DNA of 64,000 bases from Kumtagia ephedrae (lineage in GTDB: Bacteria > Pseudomonadota > Alphaproteobacteria > Rhizobiales > Rhizobiaceae), in NCBI RefSeq assembly GCF_003012745.1, contig NZ_PXYK01000019.1, positions 1 to 64,000 of the forward strand, read 5' to 3'. Both the position numbers and the translations under genes were made by a program. The number at the start of each line of letters is the position of its first letter. Within the stretch, counting starts at the first letter, position 1. The notes beneath the pieces are model-generated. The model did no database searches and had not been told where the DNA came from. It worked only from the letters and a program-made list of their open reading frames with translations. This document shows positions 24,830 through 33,324 of the stretch, piece by piece.

Positions 24830-25402
24830 GTGTACACCGCCGAAGCCGACCCGCATTGCTATCCGGGCACGACGGTTCTCCGAAACCTGCTCGACATCCA
24901 GGATCCGGAACTTCTCGAAGAGGCCGAACTCGCGCTTTTCCTTACGCGCGCCGAGGAGCCGTTTCCTGCCGGCGAATTCGATGTTCAGCACTATCTCAGC
25001 CTGCACAGGCACCTCTTCCAGGACGTCTATCCCTGGGCCGGAGACATCCGGACGATCCGGATCGGGAAAGCCGGCAACTGGTTCTGTTATCCCGAATACA
25101 TCGCAGCGGAGCTGAACCGCATCTTCGTTGAACTCGGTACCCCTGAGACGCTGGCGCGCATGACGGACACGGCCTTCGCCGCGCATGTCGGTCACTTTCT
25201 GGCGGAAGTGAACGCGATACATCCGTTTCGAGAGGGAAATGGCCGCACTCAATTGGCGTTTCTTGCCATCCTCAGCGAGCATGCAGGCTTCGGCTTCAAT
25301 GAAAAGATACTCGACCGAGACAGGGTCATGCATGCAATGATCGAAAGCTTTTCTGGAAACGAAGCTCTCCTGGTCTCGGTCATTCAGGATATCATCGCGT
25401 AG
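24830..25402 (+). CDS. Fic-domain AMPylating protein (probable toxin)
   Basis: A 190-residue class I Fic protein. The catalytic motif is complete, HPFREGNGRTQL, with the flap region upstream (AGDIRTIRIGKAGNWFCYP, where the target strand binds) and helix EFDVQHYLSLHRHLFQDVYPWAG typical of VbhT/Fic. It should transfer AMP from ATP to a target such as a gyrase or topoisomerase subunit unless held by the small upstream protein. GTG 24830 is preceded by AAGGAAG. The pair lies on the strand opposite to the nucleobase transport and codA genes on either side, so it looks inserted. Confidence 0.92.
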   Translation: MYTAEADPHCYPGTTVLRNLLDIQDPELLEEAELALFLTRAEEPFPAGEFDVQHYLSLHRHLFQDVYPWAGDIRTIRIGKAGNWFCYPEYIAAELNRIFVELGTPETLARMTDTAFAAHVGHFLAEVNAIHPFREGNGRTQLAFLAILSEHAGFGFNEKILDRDRVMHAMIESFSGNEALLVSVIQDIIA

Positions 25403-25430
25403 GTGGGACTCCGGTCATCTCCTAGTCCTC

Positions 25431-26372
25431 TCACCTCTCCCCCTTCTGGTACGGGATCATCAGCGCCTTCGGATAGGTCGCGCGGCGGGCGACCAGCACC
25501 AGCGCCAGGATCGACAGGACGTAGGGCATCATCAGGAAGATCTGGTAGGGGACCACCCCGCTGGTAATCTGCTGCAGCCGCACCTGGTAGGCGTCGAAGG
25601 CGGCGAACAGGATGGCGCCAATCAGCGCCTTGCCCGGCCGCCACGAGCCGAACACCACCAGCGCGATGCAGATCCAGCCGCGGCCGTTGATCATCTCGAA
25701 GAAGAAGGAGTTGAAGGCCGACATGGTCAGGAAGGCGCCGCCCACCGCCATCAGCGCGCTGCCCACCATGACGGCGCCGATGCGCATGCCGCTGACGGAA
25801 ATGCCCTGCGCCTCGACGGCCGACGGGTTCTCGCCGGCGGCGCGCAGGGCCAGGCCGAGCGGCGTGCGGTAGAGCACCCAGGCGACGACCGCGACGGTGA
25901 GGAAGGCGAGATAGGTCAGCGGCGTCTGCGAGAACAGCGCCTGGCCAAGGATCGGTATCTCAGACAGGCCGGGGATCGGCAGCGGCTGGAACGGCTCGAT
26001 CTTCGGCGGCGAGGTGACCTCCGGCAGGGCGAGGCGGTAGGTGAAGTAGGTCAGGCTGGTGGCGAGCAGCGTGATGCCGATGCCGACCACATGCTGCGAC
26101 AGGCCGAGCGGCACGGTCAGCGTCGCATGCAGCAGGCCGAAGGCCGCCCCCGCAAGCGCTGCGACGGCGACGCCGGTCCACAAATCGCCGCTTGAATAGA
26201 CGGTGAACCAGCCGGCGAAGGCGCCGACCGTCATGATGCCCTCGATGCCGAGGTTGAGCACGCCGGCGCGCTCGCAGATCAGCTCGCCCATGGTGGCGAA
26301 GATCAGCGGCGAGGCGATGCGGATGGCAGCGACCCAGAAGGAGGCTGTGAGGAGGATGTCGAGGGCTTCCAT
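25431..26372 (-). CDS. BMP-type nucleoside/nucleobase ABC transporter permease
   Basis: A 313-residue inner-membrane protein with eight to ten hydrophobic segments and the pattern GELICERAGVLNLGIEGIM and RTPLGLALRAAGENPSAVEAQGI typical of NupQ/YufQ-like permeases (branched-chain permease superfamily). ATG 26372 fits homologues; an upstream open frame runs into the palindromic repeat and is not needed. It is the last gene of the importer, reading after the second permease with a repeat between. Confidence 0.9.
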   Translation of the reverse strand: MEALDILLTASFWVAAIRIASPLIFATMGELICERAGVLNLGIEGIMTVGAFAGWFTVYSSGDLWTGVAVAALAGAAFGLLHATLTVPLGLSQHVVGIGITLLATSLTYFTYRLALPEVTSPPKIEPFQPLPIPGLSEIPILGQALFSQTPLTYLAFLTVAVVAWVLYRTPLGLALRAAGENPSAVEAQGISVSGMRIGAVMVGSALMAVGGAFLTMSAFNSFFFEMINGRGWICIALVVFGSWRPGKALIGAILFAAFDAYQVRLQQITSGVVPYQIFLMMPYVLSILALVLVARRATYPKALMIPYQKGER

Positions 26373-26425
26373 CACATGCCTCGCGATGTCGACGGGGAGG
26401 CCTGATGGTGGCGCCGGTGTTCCTT

Positions 26426-26602
26426 CGCACCCCCCTCTGTCCTGAGCTTGTCGAATGGGCCGGACATCTCCCCCGCAAGGGGGGGGATTGGCAGCTTCGT
26501 CGACACCGCCTCTTCTGCGACCTTGGCGATTGGCGAAACCGAAACGGCCGGCCAATCTCCCCCCTTGCGGGGGAGATGTCCGGCAGGACAGAGGGGGGTG
26601 CG
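26426..26602. repeat. Palindromic repeat between two permease genes
   Basis: Inverted arms CGCACCCCCCTCTGTCCTG and complement, each followed by GGACATCTCCCCC with hairpin CCCCC-GCAAG-GGGGG. The left arm has an extra piece, AGCTTGTCGAATGGGC, absent from the right arm; CCTGAGCTTGTCGAA is a common rhizobial repeat seed. The centre (about 60 bases) is not self-complementary. Confidence 0.85.
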
Positions 26603-26619
26603 AAAGAGCGCCTTCATCC

Positions 26620-27669
26620 TCACCTCCACCGCACCCTGAACCGCGTCAGCAGGATCGCCACCACCATCGTCAGCAGGGCGGTCGCCACCATCACGTCGGC
26701 GATGTAGCTCGGCACGCCGGCGGAGCGGCTCATCGCGTCGGCGCCGACGAAGATGCCGGCGACGAAGATCGCCGAGGCGATGACGCCGAGCGGGTTGAGC
26801 ATGGCGAGCATGGCCACCACGATGCCGGAATAGCCGTAGCCCGGCGACAGGTCGAGTGTCAGGTTGCCCTTCAGCCCGGCGACCTCCGAGAAGCCGGCGA
26901 GCGCGGCCAGCCCGCCCGACAGCAGCGCCGTCTTCATCAGCACGCGGTTGACCGGGATGCCGGCGAAGCGCGCCGCCTCCGGATTGTGGCCGACGGCGCG
27001 CATCTCGTAGCCGAGCGCCGTCTTCTTCATCACCACCCAGACCGCGACCGCCGCGGCCAGGGCGATGACGAAGCCGTAATGCAGGCGCTTGCCCTGGATG
27101 ATGCGCGGCAGTTGCGCCTCGGCGATCACCTTCTGCGACTGCGGCCAGCCGAGCCCGGTCGGGTCCTTCAGCACGCCTTCGAGCAGCATGGACACGAACA
27201 GGAGCATGATGAAGTTGAGCAGCAGCGTGGTGACCACCTCGTCCACGCCGAAGCGCGTCTTCAGCAGCGCCGGCCCGAGCAGCAGCAGCGCGCCGGCCAG
27301 CATAGCGGCGATCATGATTACAGGGATCAGCAGGAGGGACGGCCACGGCAGCAGCCCGGTGCCGAGTACCACGGTGACGACCGCGCCGGCATAGAGCTGC
27401 GCCTCGGCGCCGATGTTCCAGAGCTTCGCGCGGAAGGCGACGGCGATGGCGAGGCCGGTGAAGATCAGCGGCGTGGCGCGCGTCAGCGTCTCGACCAGCG
27501 CGAACTGCGAGCCGGCGGCACCGCGCGCCACCAGGGTGAACACCGACAGCGGCGAGGCGCCGGCCGCCAGTACCAGCAGCGCGGCGAAGCCGAGCGTGGC
27601 GACGACCGCGCCGACGGGATAGAGCAGCGTCGCGGCAAGCGACGGGGCGGGTTTGGGCTCAAGGCGCAT
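26620..27669 (-). CDS. BMP-type nucleoside/nucleobase ABC transporter permease
   Basis: A 349-residue membrane protein with the NupP/YufP pattern: FTGLAIAVAFRAKLWNIGAEAQLY, TRFGVDEVVTTLLLNFIM and GYEMRAVGHNPEAARFAGI. It would form a heterodimeric channel with the permease at 25431-26372. ATG 27669 gives MRLEPKPAPS. The frame remains open upstream through the repeat at 27719-27880, so a longer repeat-derived start cannot be excluded. Confidence 0.9.
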   Translation of the reverse strand: MRLEPKPAPSLAATLLYPVGAVVATLGFAALLVLAAGASPLSVFTLVARGAAGSQFALVETLTRATPLIFTGLAIAVAFRAKLWNIGAEAQLYAGAVVTVVLGTGLLPWPSLLLIPVIMIAAMLAGALLLLGPALLKTRFGVDEVVTTLLLNFIMLLFVSMLLEGVLKDPTGLGWPQSQKVIAEAQLPRIIQGKRLHYGFVIALAAAVAVWVVMKKTALGYEMRAVGHNPEAARFAGIPVNRVLMKTALLSGGLAALAGFSEVAGLKGNLTLDLSPGYGYSGIVVAMLAMLNPLGVIASAIFVAGIFVGADAMSRSAGVPSYIADVMVATALLTMVVAILLTRFRVRWR

Positions 27670-27718
27670 GAAGTGCTCCGCGGCCGGAGCGGCTGTTGGA
27701 CGGATGCCTGCGCTCCTT

Positions 27719-27880
27719 CGCACCCCCCTCTGTCCTGCCGGACATCTCCCCCGCAAGGGGGGAGATTGGCAGCGTCACGGCTGCCGCGCGATCGTCAACG
27801 TCGGCGTTTGGCGAAACCCGACCGGCAAGCCGATCTCCCCCCTTGCGGGGGAGATGTCCGGCAGGACAGAGGGGGGTGCG
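27719..27880. repeat. Palindromic repeat between permease and ATPase genes
   Basis: Almost identical in its arms to 26426-26602 (CGCACCCCCCTCTGTCCTGC, GGACATCTCCCCCGCAAGG) with a different centre, so the arms are conserved and the centre varies. It lies within the transport operon. Confidence 0.9.
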
Positions 27881-27894
27881 AAGGAGCGCCACCC

Positions 27895-29562
27895 TCATGC
27901 AGCCGCCTCCAGCCCATGTCCCGCCATCAACTCGCCCAGTTCGCGGACCGAGCGCTCGCCGCGCTTCGACGGCGCCGAGATGCGGCCCTTGAAGATCACC
28001 GCCACACGGTCGGACAGCGCCACGATCTCCTCCAGATCCTCGGAGATCAGCAGCACCGCCGCGCCGCGGCCGCGCGCCTCGATGAGCTTTGCATGCACAT
28101 AGGCGACGGCTCCGACGTCGAGGCCGCGCGTCGGCTGGTTGGCGACAACGATGCGCGGCTCGGGGTCGAGCGCCCGGCCGAGGATCAGCTTCTGCATGTT
28201 GCCGCCCGACAGCAGGCGGATGCGCGTGTCCGGCGACGGACATTTCACGTCGTAGTCGGCGATGATCTCCCTGGCGAAGGTCCGGGCCGCGCCCCAGTCG
28301 AGGAAGCCGCGGCGGCTGAAGCGCTCCGAGCGGTAGCTCTCCGCGATCAGGTTCTCGGCCACCGTCATGTCGCCGATCGTGCCGACGGCATGCCGGTCCT
28401 CCGGGATGCGGCCGATGCCGAGGTCGAGCGCCTCGCGCGTCGACCACGGCCGGTGCTTCTCGCCGTCGAGCAGGATGTCGCCGGCTGTCGACGGCTCGCT
28501 GCCCGACAACAGGGCCGCCAGCGCCGCCTGACCGTTGCCGGAAACGCCGGCGAGCCCGAAGATCTCGCCGCCGCGCAGCGTCAGCGCGGCGCGGTCGAGC
28601 GGCGCGCCGGAGCTTTTTCCGCCTGTCGAGACCTCGTCCAGGACGAGGATGCGTCCCCCATAAGGCACGTCGACGATCGGCGGCAGTGCCACGTCCTGGC
28701 CGACCATCAGCGCCGCGAGCTCGGCGCGGCTGGTCGCGGCCGTCGGCCGCTCGCCGGCAAGCTTTCCGCCGCGCAGCACCAGCACGCGGTCGCTGACGGC
28801 GGTCACCTCGTTGAGCTTGTGCGAGATGAAGATGATCGACAGTCCCTGCCCGACCAGCAGCTTGAGCGTCCTGAACAGCGCTTCGCTCTCGGACGGCGTC
28901 AGCACCGCCGTCGGCTCGTCGAGGATCAGGATCTTGGCGTCGCGGTAGAGCGCCTTGAGTATCTCGACACGCTGACGCTCGCCGACGCTGAGCGACGCGA
29001 CCGGTGCGTCCGGCTCGGCGGCGAGGCCGAAATCGGCGGACAATTTTGCGATGCGCGCCCGCGCGGCAGCGCGGTCGAGGCGCGGCCGCCACAGCGCCTG
29101 GGTGCCGAGCGCGATGTTCTCCAGCACCGTCATGTTCTCGGCCAGCGTGAAATGCTGGTGGACCATGCCGATGCCGGCATCCAGCGCGGCACGCGGGTCG
29201 CCGGGCGGCAGCGGCCGGCCGAACGCCTCGACGCCGCCCTCGTCGGCGACATAATGGCCGAACAGGATGTTCATCAGCGTCGTCTTGCCGGCGCCGTTCT
29301 CGCCGAGCAGCGCCACGATCTCGCCCCTGGCGAGGTCGAGCGAGATGGAATCGTTCGCCACCAGCGCGCCGAAGCGTTTGGTGATGCCTTGCAAGCGAAG
29401 GACGGTTTCGCGGTGCTCCCCTCCCCCTTGCGGGGAGGGTGGCAGCGAAGCCGCCGGGTGGGGTTCTTGCGGCAGGGCTCGACGTCCTTTTCCTGAAATA
29501 TCCGCGCCAGAAGAGACGCCGAGCGCGGCCGCACGGACCCCACCCGGCGGCTTCGCCGCCAC
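27895..29562 (-). CDS. BMP-type nucleoside/nucleobase ABC transporter ATPase, two ABC domains
   Basis: A tandem ATPase of NupO/RbsA type. Domain 1: Walker A LGENGAGKTTLMN, signature LSVGERQRVEI, Walker B ILILDEPTAVL. Domain 2 has a degenerate Walker A region (LAGVSGNGQAALAAL, no Lys), then LLSGGNMQKL and IVVANQPTRGLD, as is normal for this family's second half. The family's first strand TVLRLQGITKRFG begins at 29403, where no ATG or GTG exists. The frame continues upstream through the repeat to a GTG at 29562, preceded by GGGGAGG, so about 50 residues would be repeat-encoded. A TTG at 29394 is the alternative. Confidence 0.88.
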   Translation of the reverse strand: MAAKPPGGVRAAALGVSSGADISGKGRRALPQEPHPAASLPPSPQGGGEHRETVLRLQGITKRFGALVANDSISLDLARGEIVALLGENGAGKTTLMNILFGHYVADEGGVEAFGRPLPPGDPRAALDAGIGMVHQHFTLAENMTVLENIALGTQALWRPRLDRAAARARIAKLSADFGLAAEPDAPVASLSVGERQRVEILKALYRDAKILILDEPTAVLTPSESEALFRTLKLLVGQGLSIIFISHKLNEVTAVSDRVLVLRGGKLAGERPTAATSRAELAALMVGQDVALPPIVDVPYGGRILVLDEVSTGGKSSGAPLDRAALTLRGGEIFGLAGVSGNGQAALAALLSGSEPSTAGDILLDGEKHRPWSTREALDLGIGRIPEDRHAVGTIGDMTVAENLIAESYRSERFSRRGFLDWGAARTFAREIIADYDVKCPSPDTRIRLLSGGNMQKLILGRALDPEPRIVVANQPTRGLDVGAVAYVHAKLIEARGRGAAVLLISEDLEEIVALSDRVAVIFKGRISAPSKRGERSVRELGELMAGHGLEAAA

Positions 29563-29583
29563 CCTCCCCTCAAGGGGGAGGGA
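29416..29583. repeat. Palindromic repeat at the 5' end of the ATPase gene
   Basis: Left CTCCCCTCCCCCTTGCGGGG with GGCAGCGAAGCCGCC, right GGCGGCTTCGCCGCC with CTCCCCTCAAGGGGGAG, around a variable centre. It fills the space between the substrate-binding gene and the ATPase and stays open in the ATPase frame. On the minus strand it gives GGGGAGGGTG, a possible ribosome site and GTG start. Confidence 0.85.
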
Positions 29584-29590
29584 ATCGGCG

Positions 29591-30628
29591 TCAGCTCGAC
29601 TTCGGCTCCGCGTCGTTGATCTCCACGGTGAACGAGCCGTCCTTGATCGCCTTCTCCTTCTCGGCGACCAGCTTCTTCGCCTCCTCCGGCACCTTGGCCT
29701 CGAAGCTGCCGAGCGGCGCCAGCGAGCAGCCGCCCTCCTTCATGAACGAATAGACTCCATAATCGGCCGCCTTGAAGCTGCCGGCCTTGACCTCGGCGAT
29801 CGCCTTGTCGAGCGTCGGCTCGAAATGCCAGAGCGCCGAGGCGACGACGGTCTCGGGATAGTCCGCCTGCGTGTCGATGACGTTGCCGATCGCCAGCACG
29901 CCCTTCTCCTTGGCCGCGTCGGACACGCCGAAGCGCTCGGCATACATGACGTCGGCGCCGGCATCGATCTGCGCGAAAGCCGTCTCCTTGGCCTTGGGCG
30001 GGTCGAACCACGAGCCGATGAAGGCCACCTGGAACTTCGTGTCGGGCGCCACCTCCTTCACGCCGGCCATGAAGGCGTGCATCAGCCGGTTGACCTCGGG
30101 GATCGGATAGCCGCCGACCATGCCGATCGACTTCGACCTGGTCATGGCGCCGGCGACGATGCCGCTGAGATAGGAGGCGTCCTGGATGTAGTTGTCGAAC
30201 ACTGCGAAGTTCGGCACGGCATCGTCCGGCTTGAAGCTGGAGCCCATCAGGAAGGCGACGTCGGGATAGTCCTTGGCCACTCCGCGGGCGGCGTCCTCCA
30301 CGCCGAACACCTCGCCGATGATCAGCTTGTTGCCGGCCTCGGCATATTCGCGCATGACGCGCTCGTAATCGTTGTTGGACGTGTTCTCGGAAAACACATA
30401 TTCGATGTCGCCGCGCTCCTTTGCCGCATTGGCGGCCTTGTGGATGCGGCTCACCCATTGCTGCTCGACGGGAACCGTATAGATCGCCGCGACTTTTACA
30501 GGTTCCTGCGCGAACAGCCGTGTCGGCAGGCCGGCAACCGCGGAGAGCGCCGAGCCGGCGCCCGCGGCCTTCAGGACGGTACGGCGGGAGAACCCGGAGA
30601 CGCTCCGGGAAGAGTGACGGATAGGCAT
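29591..30628 (-). CDS. BMP-family ABC transporter substrate-binding protein
   Basis: A 345-residue periplasmic protein with a Tat-type signal (FSRRTVLKAAGAGSALSAVAG) and then the BMP/PnrA fold: VKVAAIYTVPVEQQWVSRIH, YVFSENTSNNDYERVMREYA, IGMVGGYPIPEVNRLMHAF and AGADVMYAERFG. Such proteins bind nucleosides or purine/pyrimidine bases. It heads the importer operon, and with codA nearby cytosine, cytidine or a related pyrimidine is a sensible guess. ATG 30628 has AGAGGTGG nine bases upstream; a GTG three codons earlier is possible. Confidence 0.92.
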   Translation of the reverse strand: MPIRHSSRSVSGFSRRTVLKAAGAGSALSAVAGLPTRLFAQEPVKVAAIYTVPVEQQWVSRIHKAANAAKERGDIEYVFSENTSNNDYERVMREYAEAGNKLIIGEVFGVEDAARGVAKDYPDVAFLMGSSFKPDDAVPNFAVFDNYIQDASYLSGIVAGAMTRSKSIGMVGGYPIPEVNRLMHAFMAGVKEVAPDTKFQVAFIGSWFDPPKAKETAFAQIDAGADVMYAERFGVSDAAKEKGVLAIGNVIDTQADYPETVVASALWHFEPTLDKAIAEVKAGSFKAADYGVYSFMKEGGCSLAPLGSFEAKVPEEAKKLVAEKEKAIKDGSFTVEINDAEPKSS

Positions 30629-30866
30629 TTGGACCACCTCTGGTTGGCAGGCTTCGGGTTCGCCCCGTTTTTTATCGTTTGGTCAAGGTTATGCGAATTT
30701 CCACACCCCGGCAATCAACGCGTTCGTGCTGTCCACGGCCCTGTTCGAACGCGCCATCCGCCCCTATCTGAGGCCGCTCAGGGCGTAGACCGATCGGCTC
30801 TGCCCGTATAGGGTAGCGCGCGTTGGAGCGGGACGCCGCAAGGGCAAGGACCAAGGTGACACCGGC

Positions 30867-32075
30867 ATGATGCGGCGCTTCGAACATGCTCGTATCCTCA
30901 TGTACAGCCACGATACTTTCGGCCTCGGTCATCTCAGGAGATGCCGGGCGATCGCGCACTCTCTGGTCGAGGATTTCCGCGGCCTGCAGGTGCTGATCAT
31001 CTCCGGCGCCCAGATCGCCGGCGCCTTCGACTACCGCGCCCGCGTCGACTTCGTGAAGATCCCCAGCGTCATCAAGCTCAGGAACGGCGAATACACCTCG
31101 CTGGAGCGGCATATCGACCTGCACGAGACGCTGAAGATGCGCCAGTCGATCATCCGCCACACGGCCGAGACCTTCCAGCCCGACATCTTCATCGTTGACA
31201 AGGAGCCGCTCGGCCTGCGCGGCGAGGTCGAGGAAACGCTGGCCTATCTGAAGACGCGCGGCACAACGCTGGTGCTGGGGCTGCGCGAAGTGCTCGACGC
31301 GCCGCATCTGCTCGACGCCGAATGGACGCGCCGCGACGTCATGCGCAAGATCGGCCTGTTCTACGACATGATCTGGGCCTACGGGCCGCCGGACTTCTAC
31401 GATCCGCTCACCGGCCTCGACGTGCCGCCCTCCGTGCGGGCCAAGATGAATTTCGTCGGCTTCCTGCAGCGCAGCCTGTCCAACGACGAGGTGCCGGATC
31501 ATCGCCCCGAGGGCGACTACATCCTGGTGACCACCGGCGGCGGCGGCGACGGCGCCGACTTGATCCACGACGTCATCCATGCCTACCAGCAGGATCCCGG
31601 CCTGACCCACAAGGCGCTGATCATGCTCGGCCCCTACATGCCGTCGAAGAAGCGGCAGAGGCTGATCGCCAAGGGCGCGAAGATCCCGTTCATCGAGATC
31701 CGCGAGTTCGACAACCGCATGGAAGAATTGATCGCCGGCTCGAAGGGCGTGGTGGCGATGGGCGGCTACAACACCTATTGCGAGATCCTCTCCTTCGACA
31801 AGCCGGCGCTGATCGTGCCCAGGGTCGCGCCGCGCGAGGAGCAGCTCATCCGGGCCCGGCGCGCCGCCGAGCTCGGGCTGATCGACATGCTACTGCCCGA
31901 GGAGGCAGAGGACGCGCAGCGCTTCGCCGCCGCGCTCAAGGCGCTGCCGAACCGGGCGCCGCCATCGAAATCGCGGCCGGACTTGCGGCTGGAGGGCCTC
32001 GTGCATATCTCCGAGATCGTCGGCGACTGGCTGGACAAGCGGCCGGCACCGCAGCTCTCCGTCGTCGAACGCTGA
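30867..32075 (+). CDS. Predicted glycosyltransferase (MurG/COG4671-like)
   Basis: A 402-residue GT-B-fold protein: RILMYSHDTFGLGHLRRCRAIAHSL is the N-terminal nucleotide-sugar transferase pattern, and YILVTTGGGGDGADLIHDVI, EIREFDNRMEELIAGSKGVVAMGGYNTYCEILSF form the C-terminal donor-binding half. A paralogue with the same GxGHLxRxxRxA start lies at 33324-34448. It starts a run of three co-directional glycosyltransferases, pointing to synthesis of a polysaccharide. No membrane segment; cytoplasmic. Confidence 0.85.
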   Translation: MMRRFEHARILMYSHDTFGLGHLRRCRAIAHSLVEDFRGLQVLIISGAQIAGAFDYRARVDFVKIPSVIKLRNGEYTSLERHIDLHETLKMRQSIIRHTAETFQPDIFIVDKEPLGLRGEVEETLAYLKTRGTTLVLGLREVLDAPHLLDAEWTRRDVMRKIGLFYDMIWAYGPPDFYDPLTGLDVPPSVRAKMNFVGFLQRSLSNDEVPDHRPEGDYILVTTGGGGDGADLIHDVIHAYQQDPGLTHKALIMLGPYMPSKKRQRLIAKGAKIPFIEIREFDNRMEELIAGSKGVVAMGGYNTYCEILSFDKPALIVPRVAPREEQLIRARRAAELGLIDMLLPEEAEDAQRFAAALKALPNRAPPSKSRPDLRLEGLVHISEIVGDWLDKRPAPQLSVVER

Positions 32076-32085
32076 TCCCCAAAGC

Positions 32086-33324
32086 ATGCATCGCAAGGTC
32101 GCCGTCCTGCTCAAGGGCTATCCCCGCCTGTCCGAGACCTTCATCGCCCAGGAACTGCTGGGACTGGAGCGCGCCGGGCTCGACCTGGTGCTGGTCTCGA
32201 TGCGCCGGCCGACCGACAAGAAGCGGCATCCGATCCATGACGAGATCAGGGCGCCGGTCGTCTACCTGCCGGAATATCTGCACGAGGAGCCGCTGCGGGT
32301 GGCTCGCGCGGCGCTGACCGGTCTGTTCAGGCCGGGGTTCTGGCGTGCCTTCGCCCGGTTCCTGCCGGACCTGTCGCGCGACTTCAGCCGCAACCGGTTC
32401 CGGCGCTTCGGCCAGGCGCTGGTGCTCGCCGCCGAATGGCCGAAGGGCGCCGGCTGGCTGCATGCGCATTTCATCCACACCCCGGCCTCCGTCGCCAGCT
32501 ATGCCAGCCGCATCACCGGCATCGACTGGACCTGCTCGGCGCATGCCAAGGACATCTGGACCTCGGCGGGCTGGGACCTGGCGGACAAGCTGAAACACGC
32601 GCGCTGGGCGGTGACCTGCACGCAGTCGGGCTTCGAGCATCTGCGCGGCCTGGCGACGGCGCCTGAGCAGGTGCATCTCAGCTATCACGGGCTCGACCTC
32701 GACCGCTTCGCCCCCTTCCACGGGACGCGATCGGACGCCGACGGCTCGGACCCGCAACAGCCGGTGCTCATCGCCAGCGTCGGCCGCGCCGTCGAGAAGA
32801 AGGGATTCGAGACGCTGCTGGAGGCGCTCGCCCTGCTGCCGGCCGGCCTCGCCTGGCGACTGGAGCAGGTCGGCGGCGGCGATCGGCTGCCGCAACTCAA
32901 GGCCCTGGCGGAGCGGCTCGGCATCGCCGACCGCATCGCCTGGAAAGGCGCGCTGGCGCAGGAGGAGGTGCTTGCCCTCTATCGGCGCGCCGACCTATTC
33001 GCGCTGGCCTGCCGCATCGCCGGCGACGGCGACCGCGACGGCCTGCCCAACGTGCTGGTCGAGGCGTCGAGCCAGCGCCTGCCCTGCGTGTCGACGACGG
33101 TCTCGGGCATTCCCGAGCTGATCACCGACGGCGAGGACGGCCTGCTGGTTCCGCCCGAGGATCCCCAGGCGCTCGCCGCCGCGCTGGCAAGGGCGATCGG
33201 CGACCCGGCCCTGCGCAAAAAGCTCGGCGAGGCGGCGGAGCACCGCGTGCGCCGCCATTTCGACCACCACTCCAGCATCGGCCAGCTCGTCGGCCTGTTC
33301 GAGCAGGAATGGCGGAAGGCCTGA
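32086..33324 (+). CDS. Glycosyltransferase family 4 protein
   Basis: A 412-residue GT4 enzyme: N-terminal VAVLLKGYPRLSETFIAQELLGLERAG is typical of colanic-acid WcaL-like transferases. The Rossmann-like C-terminal half has ASVGRAVEKKGFETLLEAL and the E-x7-E motif VEASSQRLPCVSTTVSGIPE. It would add a sugar from an NDP-sugar to a growing glycan. It starts 10 bases after the previous gene and its stop overlaps the start of the next (TGATG), so the three transferases are one operon. Confidence 0.9.
   Translation: MHRKVAVLLKGYPRLSETFIAQELLGLERAGLDLVLVSMRRPTDKKRHPIHDEIRAPVVYLPEYLHEEPLRVARAALTGLFRPGFWRAFARFLPDLSRDFSRNRFRRFGQALVLAAEWPKGAGWLHAHFIHTPASVASYASRITGIDWTCSAHAKDIWTSAGWDLADKLKHARWAVTCTQSGFEHLRGLATAPEQVHLSYHGLDLDRFAPFHGTRSDADGSDPQQPVLIASVGRAVEKKGFETLLEALALLPAGLAWRLEQVGGGDRLPQLKALAERLGIADRIAWKGALAQEEVLALYRRADLFALACRIAGDGDRDGLPNVLVEASSQRLPCVSTTVSGIPELITDGEDGLLVPPEDPQALAAALARAIGDPALRKKLGEAAEHRVRRHFDHHSSIGQLVGLFEQEWRKA

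Noticed and set aside
26455-29496. 1013-codon open frame on the plus strand opposite permease and ATPase genes
   Set aside because: It spans two well-supported minus-strand ABC genes and two repeats; composition is typical antisense shadow.
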